In this document: in pieces, positions 35,258 to 45,594 of the stretch
Layout: each line of letters begins with the position of its first letter
Numbering within the stretch: the first letter of the stretch is position 1
From: an uncultured Collinsella sp.
GTDB taxonomy: Bacteria; Actinomycetota; Coriobacteriia; Coriobacteriales; Coriobacteriaceae
Assembly (NCBI GenBank): GCA_900540935.1
Contig: UQHW01000008.1
Span: forward strand, 20,893 to 84,892
Direction of reading: 5' to 3'
DNA length: 64,000 nt
Notes under the pieces: model-generated
What the model saw: the letters and a program-made list of their open reading frames with translations, nothing else
Told to the model about the DNA's origin: nothing
Databases searched by the model: none
Program-made: the position numbers and the translations under genes

Positions 35258-36112
35258 CTAATCCAGCTCGGCGGCTGCATCGCCGAGCATCTTGCGGTAC
35301 GAACAGAGATATCGAACTTCGGCAAGGCTTCGCCACCTGAGGGCTCGCTTCGCCACGGAAAGCCATCCACGTACGTCCATGTTCCATGGTTTGGGCTTGA
35401 AGGCGAAGTGGACGATCGAGGCGGAACCGTCAGCCAAAACGCCTTCCCTCGCGTATCGCGCTGCATTGTCGGAAAGCAAGTTATATTTTTCAGAAAGGTG
35501 CAAATCGTTCCTGTCGGGCCAATCCGGAAAAGCAAGATGAAGGAGGTCCTGATCACCAATTCCTTGATAGCTGGCCAAGGTCTCATCATCGAGTAAGTCC
35601 AAGGTGTGCATAACGCGATCGCAAAAATTCGTTTCCGGCTCAATGACGAGACAGCCGGAGTTAAGATCGCGCCAGGAGGGATTTGCCGCCTGCCCCGCCA
35701 CACATGCTGAAAGATGAGGACGGTCAAAGAGACAATCAATGTTGCGAACGATGAGCATATCTGAATCCAGCAGGATTATCTTCTCAAACTCCGTCGCCGA
35801 GAGAATACGAAGCTTCGAAAAAGAAGTGTTCCAGTGACCAAATCCTCTGGCGTCGTTAAGCCTTCGAACGGCCTCGGGTACATCAATTCCCTCTACCTGA
35901 CGAATAAGAGAGCCCTCGGATTCAATGAAAGAGCGCTCGCGCCCGCCCACATTCGGAGTCACAAATACAACGAGCTGATAGGAACAGCCACTTCGTTGAA
36001 GTGACCGCGCAAGGGCAAGTACACCTCTAAGATACCCGGCCCCACCAGTGTAGAACGTTGCGTAAACCCTCGACCCTGTGTGTCTTGCGAGCATTGCGCC
36101 CTGTCTACTCAT
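35258..36112 (-). CDS. Glycosyltransferase family 8-like protein
   Basis: A 284-residue protein of glycogenin/LgtC type. VYATFYTGGAGYLRGVLALARSL at the N-terminus is followed by the DxD metal site in FEKIILLDSDMLIVRN. NSGCLVIEP, GIGDQDLLHLAF and the C-terminal HFAFKPKPW complete the family signature. The ATG at 36112 is chosen: GGGAAGGTAAC precedes it and it starts 1 nt after the stop of the upstream gene. The longer open frame lies inside that gene. Confidence 0.88.
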   Translation of the reverse strand: MSRQGAMLARHTGSRVYATFYTGGAGYLRGVLALARSLQRSGCSYQLVVFVTPNVGGRERSFIESEGSLIRQVEGIDVPEAVRRLNDARGFGHWNTSFSKLRILSATEFEKIILLDSDMLIVRNIDCLFDRPHLSACVAGQAANPSWRDLNSGCLVIEPETNFCDRVMHTLDLLDDETLASYQGIGDQDLLHLAFPDWPDRNDLHLSEKYNLLSDNAARYAREGVLADGSASIVHFAFKPKPWNMDVRGWLSVAKRALRWRSLAEVRYLCSYRKMLGDAAAELD

Positions 36113-36113
36113 G

Positions 36114-36911
36114 TTACCTTCCCCTATTTTCAGTCCAGACTTTATATGGCTTGATGCTTCCCGCCTCAATGCAGAGGCCCAGAAGGGCAAACCCCGACGC
36201 AAGCGAATACGGCATCTTCGGATGCGAGGAAATGAACTTCTCCTTCGCCCGCTTGTAGGCAATCGTCTCGTCGGGCAGCCATGAGCCGTCGAAATGGTGT
36301 ATCGCATACGTGTTATCGGTTAAATTAACTTGGCGAGTCTTGCCGTCCTTTGGACAGAAGAAGTCCTTCGGATACAGCGTGAAGCCTTCGACGGTCTGCT
36401 TCTCTCCGTTGAGCTCAAGTCCCAGTTCTAGGCAAGCGTTGGTGATGGCTTCCACATTCGTCGCCTCGTCATATCCCCCGTCGGGCAAGACGAAAACCCT
36501 TTCGTCATAATCCTTGAGAAGTCGCTCGAAGAGCGGAAACGACTTCCGACAGGCCATCAGCCCCGTTTGGATTCTAGTTGGGGCCTCGAATCCAGAAAAA
36601 GCTTCCTCCGCAAGAAAACGATCAAGGGGGCGCAGAACCTCGACGTCGGTATCCATGTAGATGCCTCCGTGCTCGACAAGGACCTTCAGACGCGCATAGT
36701 CGCTAGCGAACGCCCACTTCTTCGCCGCAAGTGCCTCCTCGAAGTAGCGGTTACCGCCGCTGTCGAAGTTATCTTCATCCCATCGAACAATCTCGTAGTC
36801 AGGACAATGCTCTTTCCAGGAATTAATGCAGCGCTCCGCCATAGGCGGCAGCGGCTTCCCCCCAAACCAGATGTAATGTATCGTTTTCGGAATTTTCAAA
36901 CTATCGCCCAT
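36114..36911 (-). CDS. Glycosyltransferase family 32 (capsular sugar transferase)
   Basis: A 265-residue protein starting IPKTIHYIWFGGKPLPPMAERC, with the DXD-containing sugar-binding region WAFASDYARLKVLVEHGGIYMDTDVEVLR. This is the hallmark of the Gly_transf_sug family (GT32), which includes mannosyl- and galactosyltransferases of surface polysaccharides. The ending carries HFDGSWL as usual. Donor unknown. It lies in the middle of the capsule operon. Confidence 0.9.
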   Translation of the reverse strand: MGDSLKIPKTIHYIWFGGKPLPPMAERCINSWKEHCPDYEIVRWDEDNFDSGGNRYFEEALAAKKWAFASDYARLKVLVEHGGIYMDTDVEVLRPLDRFLAEEAFSGFEAPTRIQTGLMACRKSFPLFERLLKDYDERVFVLPDGGYDEATNVEAITNACLELGLELNGEKQTVEGFTLYPKDFFCPKDGKTRQVNLTDNTYAIHHFDGSWLPDETIAYKRAKEKFISSHPKMPYSLASGFALLGLCIEAGSIKPYKVWTENRGR

Positions 36912-36942
36912 ACGTTCACTCCATACTCGCTGGCATGCCGCA

Positions 36943-38037
36943 TCAGAAGATGCTCAGCACGCTATTGATATCTGCCACATAGGGAATCGCGCCGTACCAC
37001 TCCGGCCTCGTCGCACCAATGACGACGAAATAAATGAGGAAGCACGCACATGCCACCAACTTCACGATGCGCCGCTCGTTATGCGGAACGCGGCCAAGCA
37101 CAGTCGGAATAGCGAGAATCGCAAAGAGCATGAAGTACATCCCCAGCCGTCCCACGATTTCTACCTGCACCTTGAAGACTTCGAAGACCAGCCAAAGCAT
37201 CATGCCGTGCATGAGAAGCGCATCGTGACGCCCCTTATTGCCCTGCTTTCGTGCAACGGAGAAGTAGTTTGCGCAAAAGCAGCAACAGACGAATGCCACG
37301 GCGGCACCAATAAGTGCACCGAAGTAGTTCGATCCCATGAACTCATCCGAATAGAGGGTTTTACGTCCATATAGATGCGAGACCAGATTCACGATTGGCC
37401 CGCTGAACACGAAGACGACTACTGCCGCCATCAAATAGAGTAGGAACTCTCTCTTGCCAAAAGGAAGCCTTCTCACAGGCAAAAGAACGAGAACGAATAT
37501 CACCGACTGGTGAAAGAAAAATGCAACCAACACAGAAGCAACGAATGGCCAAGTCTTCCCTTGCATGAGCCATACAATGCCAATGGCAAGAACACCGATG
37601 GCTATCGACTGCCTCATGGTGTTCATCGAACTGAAGTACATGTTCAATGCAACATAAAGGAAGAAGCTCAGCATCACGTCCTCAGAGCATTCATAGATGA
37701 GATAGGCGACGGGAAAAATGCACAACGCGCTTGAGACGACGATAAGGAGCTGATAGTTGCTGGAAATCTTGCTAAGCAACAGGCAGAGAGCGGTAAACAG
37801 ATACTCATAGCGCTCGAGATGGAAGGCAGTCGCTCCTTCATAACCTATGCGAATGTACGCTTCGCAAAACTGCTGGGTATCAACACCGACCACATAGCTT
37901 CTTACGGCCGCCACAGCGAAAAGCATAAGCGCCACGATGATGACGTAGGCCTTCTTATTGGAAGATGATGCCCCTGGGCCCATCATAATAAGGCCCAGTA
38001 GAATAATCATCGATAGAATGGAGAGATAGACGAACAT
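36943..38037 (-). CDS. wzy: EpsG/Wzy-type polysaccharide polymerase
   Basis: A 364-residue membrane protein with about ten hydrophobic helices, an early short loop with the conserved VGVDTQQF, and YEYLFTALCLLLSKI. The central NMYFSSMNTMRQSIAIGVLAIGI is typical of the EpsG family (periplasmic loop with a catalytic arginine, MRQ). It polymerises flipped repeat units on the outer face of the membrane. It is the only polymerase candidate in the operon. Confidence 0.88.
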   Translation of the reverse strand: MFVYLSILSMIILLGLIMMGPGASSSNKKAYVIIVALMLFAVAAVRSYVVGVDTQQFCEAYIRIGYEGATAFHLERYEYLFTALCLLLSKISSNYQLLIVVSSALCIFPVAYLIYECSEDVMLSFFLYVALNMYFSSMNTMRQSIAIGVLAIGIVWLMQGKTWPFVASVLVAFFFHQSVIFVLVLLPVRRLPFGKREFLLYLMAAVVVFVFSGPIVNLVSHLYGRKTLYSDEFMGSNYFGALIGAAVAFVCCCFCANYFSVARKQGNKGRHDALLMHGMMLWLVFEVFKVQVEIVGRLGMYFMLFAILAIPTVLGRVPHNERRIVKLVACACFLIYFVVIGATRPEWYGAIPYVADINSVLSIF

Positions 38038-38089
38038 GCCTAGGCAACCCCTGCCTTACTCATCGAATCTAAGGTAGTTTGTGCGTAGA

Positions 38090-39235
38090 TCATTTCCCCA
38101 CCAGTCCCTCGTAAAACCCCATCAAGCGTTTCGCGTTGGCCTCGGCCGAGTATCCGGCAGCCTCCAGGCGAGCCGGAGCCTCCAGATACCTGCCGCCGGC
38201 GAGCGCGGCGGAGAGCGCTGCGACCCACGCCTCGATGGGGGCGTCGAGAGCCGTAAAGGAACCGGTCCCAGCGATGTCCGTCTCGGCGGGCACACCGGTC
38301 GAGTACACACACGGCAATCCCGCCGCCTGCGCCTCCACCGCCGAAACCGGCAGCCCCTCATAAAGCGACGGCATGAAGAACACATCGAAGAGCGAGTAGA
38401 AACGTTCGGTGTCGCTCCTCAAGCCAAGCAGCATCACAGAATTTTCCAAACCCATTTCGCCAACGAGCTCCTGGAGTTCCCGGCGCTCATCGGCGATGTT
38501 ACTCTCCCCGATGATGACAAGCCTGGCAGGGCCGTGAGCAGCCACATACTCACCGAAAACCCTGACCGCGAAGGAGAAGTTCTTCTGCAAGGAAATCCGG
38601 CCCACGCATCCCACAACAGGCTCCTCAGGACCTATTCCGAGCTCAGTCCTGCAGTCTGCCCGGACCTCGGGGTCGAAGGCGAAGCGCTCTATGTCGATGC
38701 CGTTCCTCATCGTCAGGAAGTCCTTTCCACCGAAGAGATAGCGGCCGGCGTCTTCGGAGCACGCGACCCTGTCGGTCGCCCAGCGCCGCCCGAACCAGAT
38801 GAGCGGTGCATTGCGCACACGATGGCTGAACCTATCCGAGCTGCTGTTGAGATGACTGTGGAGCACGCGATGGGCAATCCCAGTCTCGGCCGCGTAGCGA
38901 AGAGTCCAGAGCGCCGAGTTGGGCATATGGCAGTGCACGACGTCGTATTCGGAACCGTGTTCGCGAAAGAACTCCCTGGTCTCCCTGACGAAGGCCGGGA
39001 GGTCGACGCTCGCCTGCGTGACCGTGAAAACCCGCGCACCCTCATTCCTGAATTCATCATCGAAATTGAGGGGGTGCCGTGGCTCGCCGTTAACAACGTC
39101 ATGGTGCAGGTAGTCGTAGACGACGCGGCTCTTGTCGCGATGACGGAACATGTTTCGCACGAACGACGTGACCCCCGCATCGGCGGACAGGGAAGGAACA
39201 ACATTGAGTACTTTTATGGCCTTGGTGCTTACCAA
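38090..39235 (-). CDS. Glycosyltransferase family 4
   Basis: A GT-B enzyme of about 381 residues. The acceptor domain starts AIKVLNVVPSLSADAGVTSF and contains YDVVHCHMPNSA. The donor site is VVGCVGRISLQKNFSF and later FFMPSLYEGLPVSAVEAQAAGLPCV with the EX7E pair. I prefer the TTG at 39235, since GAGGAGA lies 7 nt upstream; the open frame extends to 39286 without a ribosome site. The donor is unknown; it resembles the EpsF-type enzymes of capsule loci. Confidence 0.88.
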   Translation of the reverse strand: MVSTKAIKVLNVVPSLSADAGVTSFVRNMFRHRDKSRVVYDYLHHDVVNGEPRHPLNFDDEFRNEGARVFTVTQASVDLPAFVRETREFFREHGSEYDVVHCHMPNSALWTLRYAAETGIAHRVLHSHLNSSSDRFSHRVRNAPLIWFGRRWATDRVACSEDAGRYLFGGKDFLTMRNGIDIERFAFDPEVRADCRTELGIGPEEPVVGCVGRISLQKNFSFAVRVFGEYVAAHGPARLVIIGESNIADERRELQELVGEMGLENSVMLLGLRSDTERFYSLFDVFFMPSLYEGLPVSAVEAQAAGLPCVYSTGVPAETDIAGTGSFTALDAPIEAWVAALSAALAGGRYLEAPARLEAAGYSAEANAKRLMGFYEGLVGK

Positions 39236-39307
39236 ACTAAACTCTCCTCGTTTTTCGTTATGCGACGGCATGGGCAGGTTCGACAAGAGCGACGGGAACC
39301 CCGAGCG

Positions 39308-40327
39308 TTAAAGATGGGGCGTTGCACGCCTCATCTCCCTCCGCTCATAAGCCTCGATTAGCCGGGTGTACAACCAAGGTGCGCCGGCAATTGCGAGGAA
39401 GCGAGCCTTGTCACCCCGACGCACGCCGGGATCCGCCAAAAGGCCCATGAGGTTCCTGCGCACATAGGACAGTGCCTCGACCTGGTAAGACCTGGGCTCT
39501 TCTCCCCCCTCATTGCAATGGTCGGCGATTCGAAAGAGCCGCGTGAGCTCAAGCGCCTTGTGGTAGGTGAGCCCGGAGGCGCAGCCGGGAAGGAAGGGCT
39601 TCGCCGCATCCTCGATCGCCTGGATAGCGGCACTGAAGTTATGCAATTGCTTAAGGGACGTATTGGCGGGCCTAACGGTGGAGCCGGCGCGCCTCATGTA
39701 TCCGTATATCGGCTCCTTCAACAGCGCGAATGACGCCGCCGATAGGACCTGCGCGCCAAACGCTATGTCATCCTCATAGCGCCTACCCGATGCAAACGGA
39801 TTAGCAAGATACGTCTTCCTCGACGCCAGATGGGCCCACGCCGAAGCAATAACATCCTCATAGAGGATATGGGAAAGGAAGCTTTCCTGATCAAGGAGCT
39901 CGTACTCGCGAGAATCGCTCCATTCAAGAGCCTGGATGGCGCGAGTGCCGGGCACGATCAAATGCCTTCCAATGACTTGCTCTGCACCGCTCTTCGAAAG
40001 AGCATTCGCAAGGAGACTCAGATAGTGCGGAGACACGACGTCGTCGCCATCAACAAATGTGACGTAATCTCCATGAGCTTCGAGCACGCCGCGATTCCGA
40101 GCACAGGATTGCCCACCATTCTTTTGATGGATAACGCGCACGCAGGGATTCGAAGCATAGGCGTCCAGCAAATCGCCCGTGCCGTCGGTCGACCCATCAT
40201 CGATAAGGATGAACTCATGCTCGCCGTCATAATCCTGTGCAAGCAGGCTCTCCATGCAATAGCCCACGCAATCACGAAGGTTATAAAACGGAACAATGAC
40301 AGAAATTAAAGAGGGTTTTTTATCCAC
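39308..40327 (-). CDS. Glycosyltransferase family 2
   Basis: A 339-residue GT-A protein with SVIVPFYNLRDCVGYCMESLL, EFILIDDGSTDGTGDLLDAY, the donor loop GGQSCARNRGVLEAHGDYVTFVDGDD, and YEDDIAFGAQVLSAASF in the catalytic-base region. It is probably cytosolic; C-terminal helices may bind the membrane. It overlaps the preceding glycosyltransferase gene by 8 nt. Confidence 0.9.
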   Translation of the reverse strand: MDKKPSLISVIVPFYNLRDCVGYCMESLLAQDYDGEHEFILIDDGSTDGTGDLLDAYASNPCVRVIHQKNGGQSCARNRGVLEAHGDYVTFVDGDDVVSPHYLSLLANALSKSGAEQVIGRHLIVPGTRAIQALEWSDSREYELLDQESFLSHILYEDVIASAWAHLASRKTYLANPFASGRRYEDDIAFGAQVLSAASFALLKEPIYGYMRRAGSTVRPANTSLKQLHNFSAAIQAIEDAAKPFLPGCASGLTYHKALELTRLFRIADHCNEGGEEPRSYQVEALSYVRRNLMGLLADPGVRRGDKARFLAIAGAPWLYTRLIEAYERREMRRATPHL

Positions 40328-41219
40328 GCGTCCTGTCCTTCAATGTTGAACCTCCACAGGGAGCACTTCCGAGTTCCGGCGCCCGAAGCAAGTACCCATG
40401 CTTCCTGAAGTAATGAGCGAGGCCCCTCATGTGCTCCCAATTCGTCTTGCTCAAGAGCCTTTTCTTCGATATGCGCTGGTATAAGTGCGTCATAGAGGAT
40501 CCGTGTGACCTCACGACGCGGTAGCCCGCTTCGTGGCAGCGAAGGCACCAGTCCACGTCCTCGGGGGCGTAGAAGATTGCCTCGTCGAGAAGGCCCACTC
40601 GCTCCCAGGCCCAAACCGGAGTGACCCAGCAGGCCGAGAGGAGATAACCCACGTCCTGCACGCCGCCGATGACAGGCGCCTCCGGCACCTCGGCCTCGGC
40701 GGCACGCTCGGCCACGCGCCCGAGGGGCCACGCTTTGCCGAACTTGATTCCGAGCGTGGGGAGGTTGCGCCCCGAGAGCTGCTCAGAGCCATCCCCGCCC
40801 GCGAGCGTGGGGCCGGCGACCGCAATGGCGGGGTCGGACTCCAGGGCATCGACGGCCGAGCCTATAGCTGCTTCGTTGGCCACTGTATCGGAGTCGAGCA
40901 CGCATATGTAGCTAGGGCGTGGGCTCATGGCGAGCGCCTCCCTGATGGCGATGTTGCGACTAACCGTCGTGCCGAGGTTGCGCCCCTGCGGCAGCACGTG
41001 TAGGCGTCCGTCGGAGGCGGCGATCTCGACGAGGGAGTCAAGCGTCCCATCGGTTGAGCCGTTGTCCACGACGTACGCGGCGGCGCACATGTCGCCCAAC
41101 CCGAGCACGCTCTCGAGACAGGCGCGCACGTACCCCTCCGAGTTCCATGTGAGAATGACGAAGGCGACGGTGCGAGAAATCTTCCCACCGTGCTCGCAAT
41201 AAGATGCGGTCGCGCTCAC
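40320..41219 (-). CDS. Glycosyltransferase family 2 (rhamnosyltransferase-like)
   Basis: A 299-residue protein with TVAFVILTWNSEGYVRACLESVLGL, YVVDNGSTDGTLDSL, NLGTTVSRNIAIREAL and CVLDSDTV (DxD). The acceptor region FYAPEDVDWCLRCHEAGYRVV corresponds to the E/DDVD-CLR motif of rhamnosyl- and other GT2 transferases of the WcaA/GlfT type. It overlaps the sugar-transferase gene by 4 nt, so it is translationally coupled. Confidence 0.88.
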   Translation of the reverse strand: MSATASYCEHGGKISRTVAFVILTWNSEGYVRACLESVLGLGDMCAAAYVVDNGSTDGTLDSLVEIAASDGRLHVLPQGRNLGTTVSRNIAIREALAMSPRPSYICVLDSDTVANEAAIGSAVDALESDPAIAVAGPTLAGGDGSEQLSGRNLPTLGIKFGKAWPLGRVAERAAEAEVPEAPVIGGVQDVGYLLSACWVTPVWAWERVGLLDEAIFYAPEDVDWCLRCHEAGYRVVRSHGSSMTHLYQRISKKRLLSKTNWEHMRGLAHYFRKHGYLLRAPELGSAPCGGSTLKDRTRG

Positions 41220-42142
41220 TTCCCCGTACCCCCTGCCATCGCCTTGAAGGTCCTCACGAAGATGCGCAAGTCGAGCGCGAAGCTCGCGTGGCGCACGTAG
41301 AAGAGCTCGAGCATCTGGCGGTCGCCGTTAGCCCATGTAGCGTTGTTCCTGTCCGTGACCTGCCACCAACCGGTGATGCCGGGCTTACGCGACAGGAACT
41401 CGTCGCGAGCATCGCCGAACTCGTAGGTCTCCTCGACGGTCACCGGTCGCGGGCCGATCACCGACAGGTCCCCCATGAGGACGTTCAAAAACTGCGGGAA
41501 CTCGTCGATCGAGTACTTGCGCAGGAAGCGACCCACGCGCGTCACGCGCGGATCGTCGTCAAGTTTCTGCTCGCGTTTCCATTCCTCGAGCTGCTCCCGT
41601 GTCATGTAGAGCTCCGGATGCGCGTGCGCGTCGGCGGCCATCGTCCGGAACTTCCAGATATAGATGCGCTTGCCGCCCTTGCCCACGCGCTCCTGGCGGA
41701 AGAATGGGTTACCCGGGGAGTCCAGGGCTATGGCGGCGCAGAGGAGGACGCCCGGCAGGAAGCCCGCCGCCACGACGGCCGCCGAGAAGGCGACGTCGAA
41801 GGCGCGCTTCGCGGCGCGGTACGGGAGGCCGCCCGGACTCGGGGCGGGGACGCTGGCATCCCTCGGAGGGGCAACGAATTCACCCCTGGCAACCGAAACA
41901 GGTTGATCCACCTTTACTTCAAATTGAGCTTTAGCATTGTCGGGGCGGACATCGGCATTCGACATCAGCTCGGAACCGAGCGCGCACGACATCGTCGCCC
42001 CGATCTCAGGCGGCGCCACAGGCGCATTGCTCTCTGTTACTTCTTTAGCAGCCACAGTCAAACTTACGTCCCTGTCTCCCAGGGACCCCCCCCGAATTGG
42101 TAAATTCAAAAATGCGAACGAATAGCCGGTGCAACGTCTCAC
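41216..42142 (-). CDS. Initiating sugar phosphotransferase (WbaP/exopolysaccharide type)
   Basis: Transfers a sugar 1-phosphate to undecaprenyl phosphate, the first membrane step of capsule synthesis. The C-terminal 200 residues hold the monotopic phosphoglycosyl transferase core: a membrane helix (AAVVAAGFLPGVLLCAAIA), NPFFRQERVGKGGKRIYIWKFRTM, KYSIDEFPQFLNVLMGDLSVIGPRP and KPGITGWWQVTDRN. The first 100 residues are a low-complexity extension. The annotated start is GTG 42142, right after the antiterminator stop. An alternative TTG at 42061 has GGGAGACAGGGA upstream. A run of eight G (42086-42093) lies between the two, so slippage would affect only the longer form. Confidence 0.9.
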   Translation of the reverse strand: MRRCTGYSFAFLNLPIRGGSLGDRDVSLTVAAKEVTESNAPVAPPEIGATMSCALGSELMSNADVRPDNAKAQFEVKVDQPVSVARGEFVAPPRDASVPAPSPGGLPYRAAKRAFDVAFSAAVVAAGFLPGVLLCAAIALDSPGNPFFRQERVGKGGKRIYIWKFRTMAADAHAHPELYMTREQLEEWKREQKLDDDPRVTRVGRFLRKYSIDEFPQFLNVLMGDLSVIGPRPVTVEETYEFGDARDEFLSRKPGITGWWQVTDRNNATWANGDRQMLELFYVRHASFALDLRIFVRTFKAMAGGTGK

Positions 42143-42733
42143 TTACGTTTTGCTAGGCACGTCTAACGGAAGCAGCTCCCTAAATGCGGAGTCGCCTTCA
42201 CCTACGTCCACCAGGCACCAGCGCTTATGACGGTCGATCTTTTTAACGCGCGCCTCTTGCCCCACAAGCGGGCCCTGCTCTATGTGCAGCACGCCGTCTT
42301 CTATGCGCGCAACGCTGTTGCGCACCACGCCGTCGTCGTCCAGCACGCTGCGGTACCAGTCCTGTGCATCGTCCGGCATGGGCATGTACGCCCGCTCCCT
42401 ACTGCCGGCGATGCGGCAGCCAAAGCTCAACTGAGCCAAAGCCCTATCGAGCACAGCGGCATCGTGCGTGGCGACGAAGAAATATTCCTTGTACATGGGC
42501 TTGGTTTGGAGCGACCAGGCACCGTCCCGCTTAAACCAGAACTCCTTTTGCATCACAAAAGCGTCCTGCATAAGGTTGCGTGGGATAATGCGGCGGACCT
42601 TTTCGCAGGTCTCGCGCTCTTTTCCTTGGGGGGTATGGACCAGATACCACCGGACGCGGCCGTGCTGGCTGTAGGTAGTGGCGCCGTTAAATGCGCCTGG
42701 CAGCTGCTCTTGACGTCGTGCCGTCTGTTCCAT
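42143..42733 (-). CDS. NusG-family specialised antiterminator (LoaP/UpxY type)
   Basis: A 196-residue NusG paralogue. The NGN domain starts RVRWYLVHTPQGKERETCEKVRRIIP and contains MYKEYFFVATHD. A linker follows, then a KOW domain, GPLVGQEARVKKIDRHKRWCLVDV. Specialised NusG proteins heading capsule operons load on RNA polymerase and prevent termination through the long operon; that role is inferred from family and position. The ATG at 42733 follows GAGGGGGCGAGAAC. The frame runs on to 42850, but the promoter -10 box lies at 42856-42861, so the upstream ATG could at best be leaderless. Confidence 0.88.
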   Translation of the reverse strand: MEQTARRQEQLPGAFNGATTYSQHGRVRWYLVHTPQGKERETCEKVRRIIPRNLMQDAFVMQKEFWFKRDGAWSLQTKPMYKEYFFVATHDAAVLDRALAQLSFGCRIAGSRERAYMPMPDDAQDWYRSVLDDDGVVRNSVARIEDGVLHIEQGPLVGQEARVKKIDRHKRWCLVDVGEGDSAFRELLPLDVPSKT

Positions 42734-42824
42734 GTTCTCGCCCCCTCTTTTGGCTTTGCGATGCACGCAAGTGCAGGGGCGTTTAGAACAGGCTTCTCGC
42801 TCGCAGCTAGGCGCAATCGCAAAA

Positions 42825-42949
42825 GTACAGGTTTTTGTATCTTTCGACATAGGCCATTATACGAGCAATTAATCCGCGTTTGCCCAGATTACGCAAAATG
42901 TACTGCCAGTAGGTGCATCTCCATACCCCTCTACAAAAACCTGTACCTT
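42825..42949 (-). promoter_or_regulatory. Capsule operon promoter flanked by two operator-like dyads
   Basis: A TATAAT -10 box (minus strand) is at 42856-42861 with a weak -35 near 42879. One dyad, TACAAAAACCTGTACTTTTG, lies just downstream of the start site (42820-42839, read on the minus strand). A second copy, ACAAAAACCTGTACCTTTTT, lies on the plus strand at 42933-42952. Together they form a 15-bp inverted repeat (42825-42839 and 42932-42946) around the promoter. Each is itself nearly palindromic (ACAAAAA...TTTTTGT). Confidence 0.65.
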
Positions 42950-42962
42950 TTTGTGCAACAAA

Positions 42963-42987
42963 AAAAGCCGCTCAACCAGCGGCTTTT
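42963..42987. terminator. Second terminator after thrS
   Basis: The stem AAAAGCCGCT / AGCGGCTTTT is followed on the minus strand by a run of T. It lies directly upstream of the capsule promoter and insulates it from thrS transcription. Confidence 0.8.
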
Positions 42988-43003
42988 CTTATTTGGACAT
43001 GAA

Positions 43004-43037
43004 AAAAGGCGACCGTCCTTTGTGAACAGTCGCCTTT
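43004..43037 (-). terminator. Terminator of thrS
   Basis: Read leftward: AAAGGCGAC, a 15-nt loop, GTCGCC, then TTTTTTC. It begins 23 nt after the thrS stop codon. Confidence 0.88.
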
Positions 43038-43059
43038 GTTAATTGTTGTGTGAATTGCC

Positions 43060-44823
<1,764 letters not shown>

Positions 44824-44850
44824 GGGTATGTTTTCTCCTCTCGGATGCCT

Positions 44851-44921
44851 GATGCAAGTGCGTGCGATGCGCTCGGCGTTTTTGACTTGCATCATTATAG
44901 GCAGGTTGCCTTGGTATACAA
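44851..44921 (-). promoter_or_regulatory. thrS promoter and leader hairpin
   Basis: TTGTAT (44916-44921), 16 bp, TATAAT (44894-44899) on the minus strand make a good sigma-70-type promoter. Transcription would start near 44887. A 9-bp perfect inverted repeat in the leader (GATGCAAGT ... ACTTGCATC, 44851-44859 and 44885-44893) can fold at or near the start of the RNA. A stable GC-rich hairpin at 44923-44953 lies just upstream of the promoter. Confidence 0.65.
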
Positions 44922-45061
44922 GCGCCCGCCGCACCTTAATGGCACGGCGGGCGATTTTCTACGCATGCTTCATCGTGTGGGGGCGGGGCTGCGGGGCGTG
45001 CGTGCGGCTTGCGCGTGGCGCGCGGAGCCCGTGGCTTACGGCCGGCCCGGCGATGGATGCG

Positions 45062-45493
45062 TTACTGAATGCGAGTTCGGCAGTAGGGGCAGACCTTCCA
45101 GTGCGCGTCGAGCGGGCGATGGCAGCTGGGGCACACGTTACGAACCTGGGTGTCGCACACGGGGCAGACCACAAAGTCCTTCTCGATGGGAGCGCCGCAC
45201 TGCGGGCAGGTGCCGTACTGGGCAAGCTGGCGCTCGCGCAGGGCCATGTCCAGCTCCTGCTCCTCGCGGTCGGCCGCGTAGGAGTGCGGGCGCAGGACCA
45301 GGTAGGCGATGAGGCCCACAAACGGGATGAGGGCGATGATGCCCCATGCCACGTAGGCGCTGGCGCCGCGGCGGCGAGCGTCGATGAACACATAGACGAC
45401 CGACAGCACGTACAGGGCGATGATAAAGCCCACGAAGGCATAGATGACGCCCATAAGCTGCGGCGACATGAGCTCGTTGATGTATTTGGACAT
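45062..45493 (-). CDS. Membrane protein with two zinc ribbons
   Basis: A 143-residue protein. Two membrane helices at the N-terminus (MGVIYAFVGFIIALYVLSVVYVFI and AYVAWGIIALIPFVGLIAYLVL) are followed by RPHSY, resembling the PLD-nuclease N-terminal family. Two zinc-ribbon pairs follow: CPQCGAPIEKDFVVCPVC and CPSCHRPLDAHWKVCPYC. Similar proteins are widespread in Coriobacteriia; the role is unknown. It faces the GlpA-like operon across the palindromic box array. Confidence 0.8.
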   Translation of the reverse strand: MSKYINELMSPQLMGVIYAFVGFIIALYVLSVVYVFIDARRRGASAYVAWGIIALIPFVGLIAYLVLRPHSYAADREEQELDMALRERQLAQYGTCPQCGAPIEKDFVVCPVCDTQVRNVCPSCHRPLDAHWKVCPYCRTRIQ

Positions 45494-45594
45494 TGAGGTG
45501 TACCTTTCGGAATATTTACAGTCCGGTCAAGTTTACCACGGGGTTTGTTTATATGTGACCACGGCTGGGTACGGGGCTGGCGCGGACACAAACA

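Noticed and set aside
35258..36307. 349-codon version of the GT8 gene starting at 36307
   Set aside because: The first 65 codons lie inside the upstream GT32 gene; ATG 36112 has its own ribosome site 1 nt after that gene's stop.
42734..42850. N-terminal extension of the antiterminator to ATG 42850
   Set aside because: The extension is cysteine- and basic-rich without NGN similarity, and the -10 box at 42856-42861 places the transcription start at about that ATG; the ATG at 42733 has a strong ribosome site.
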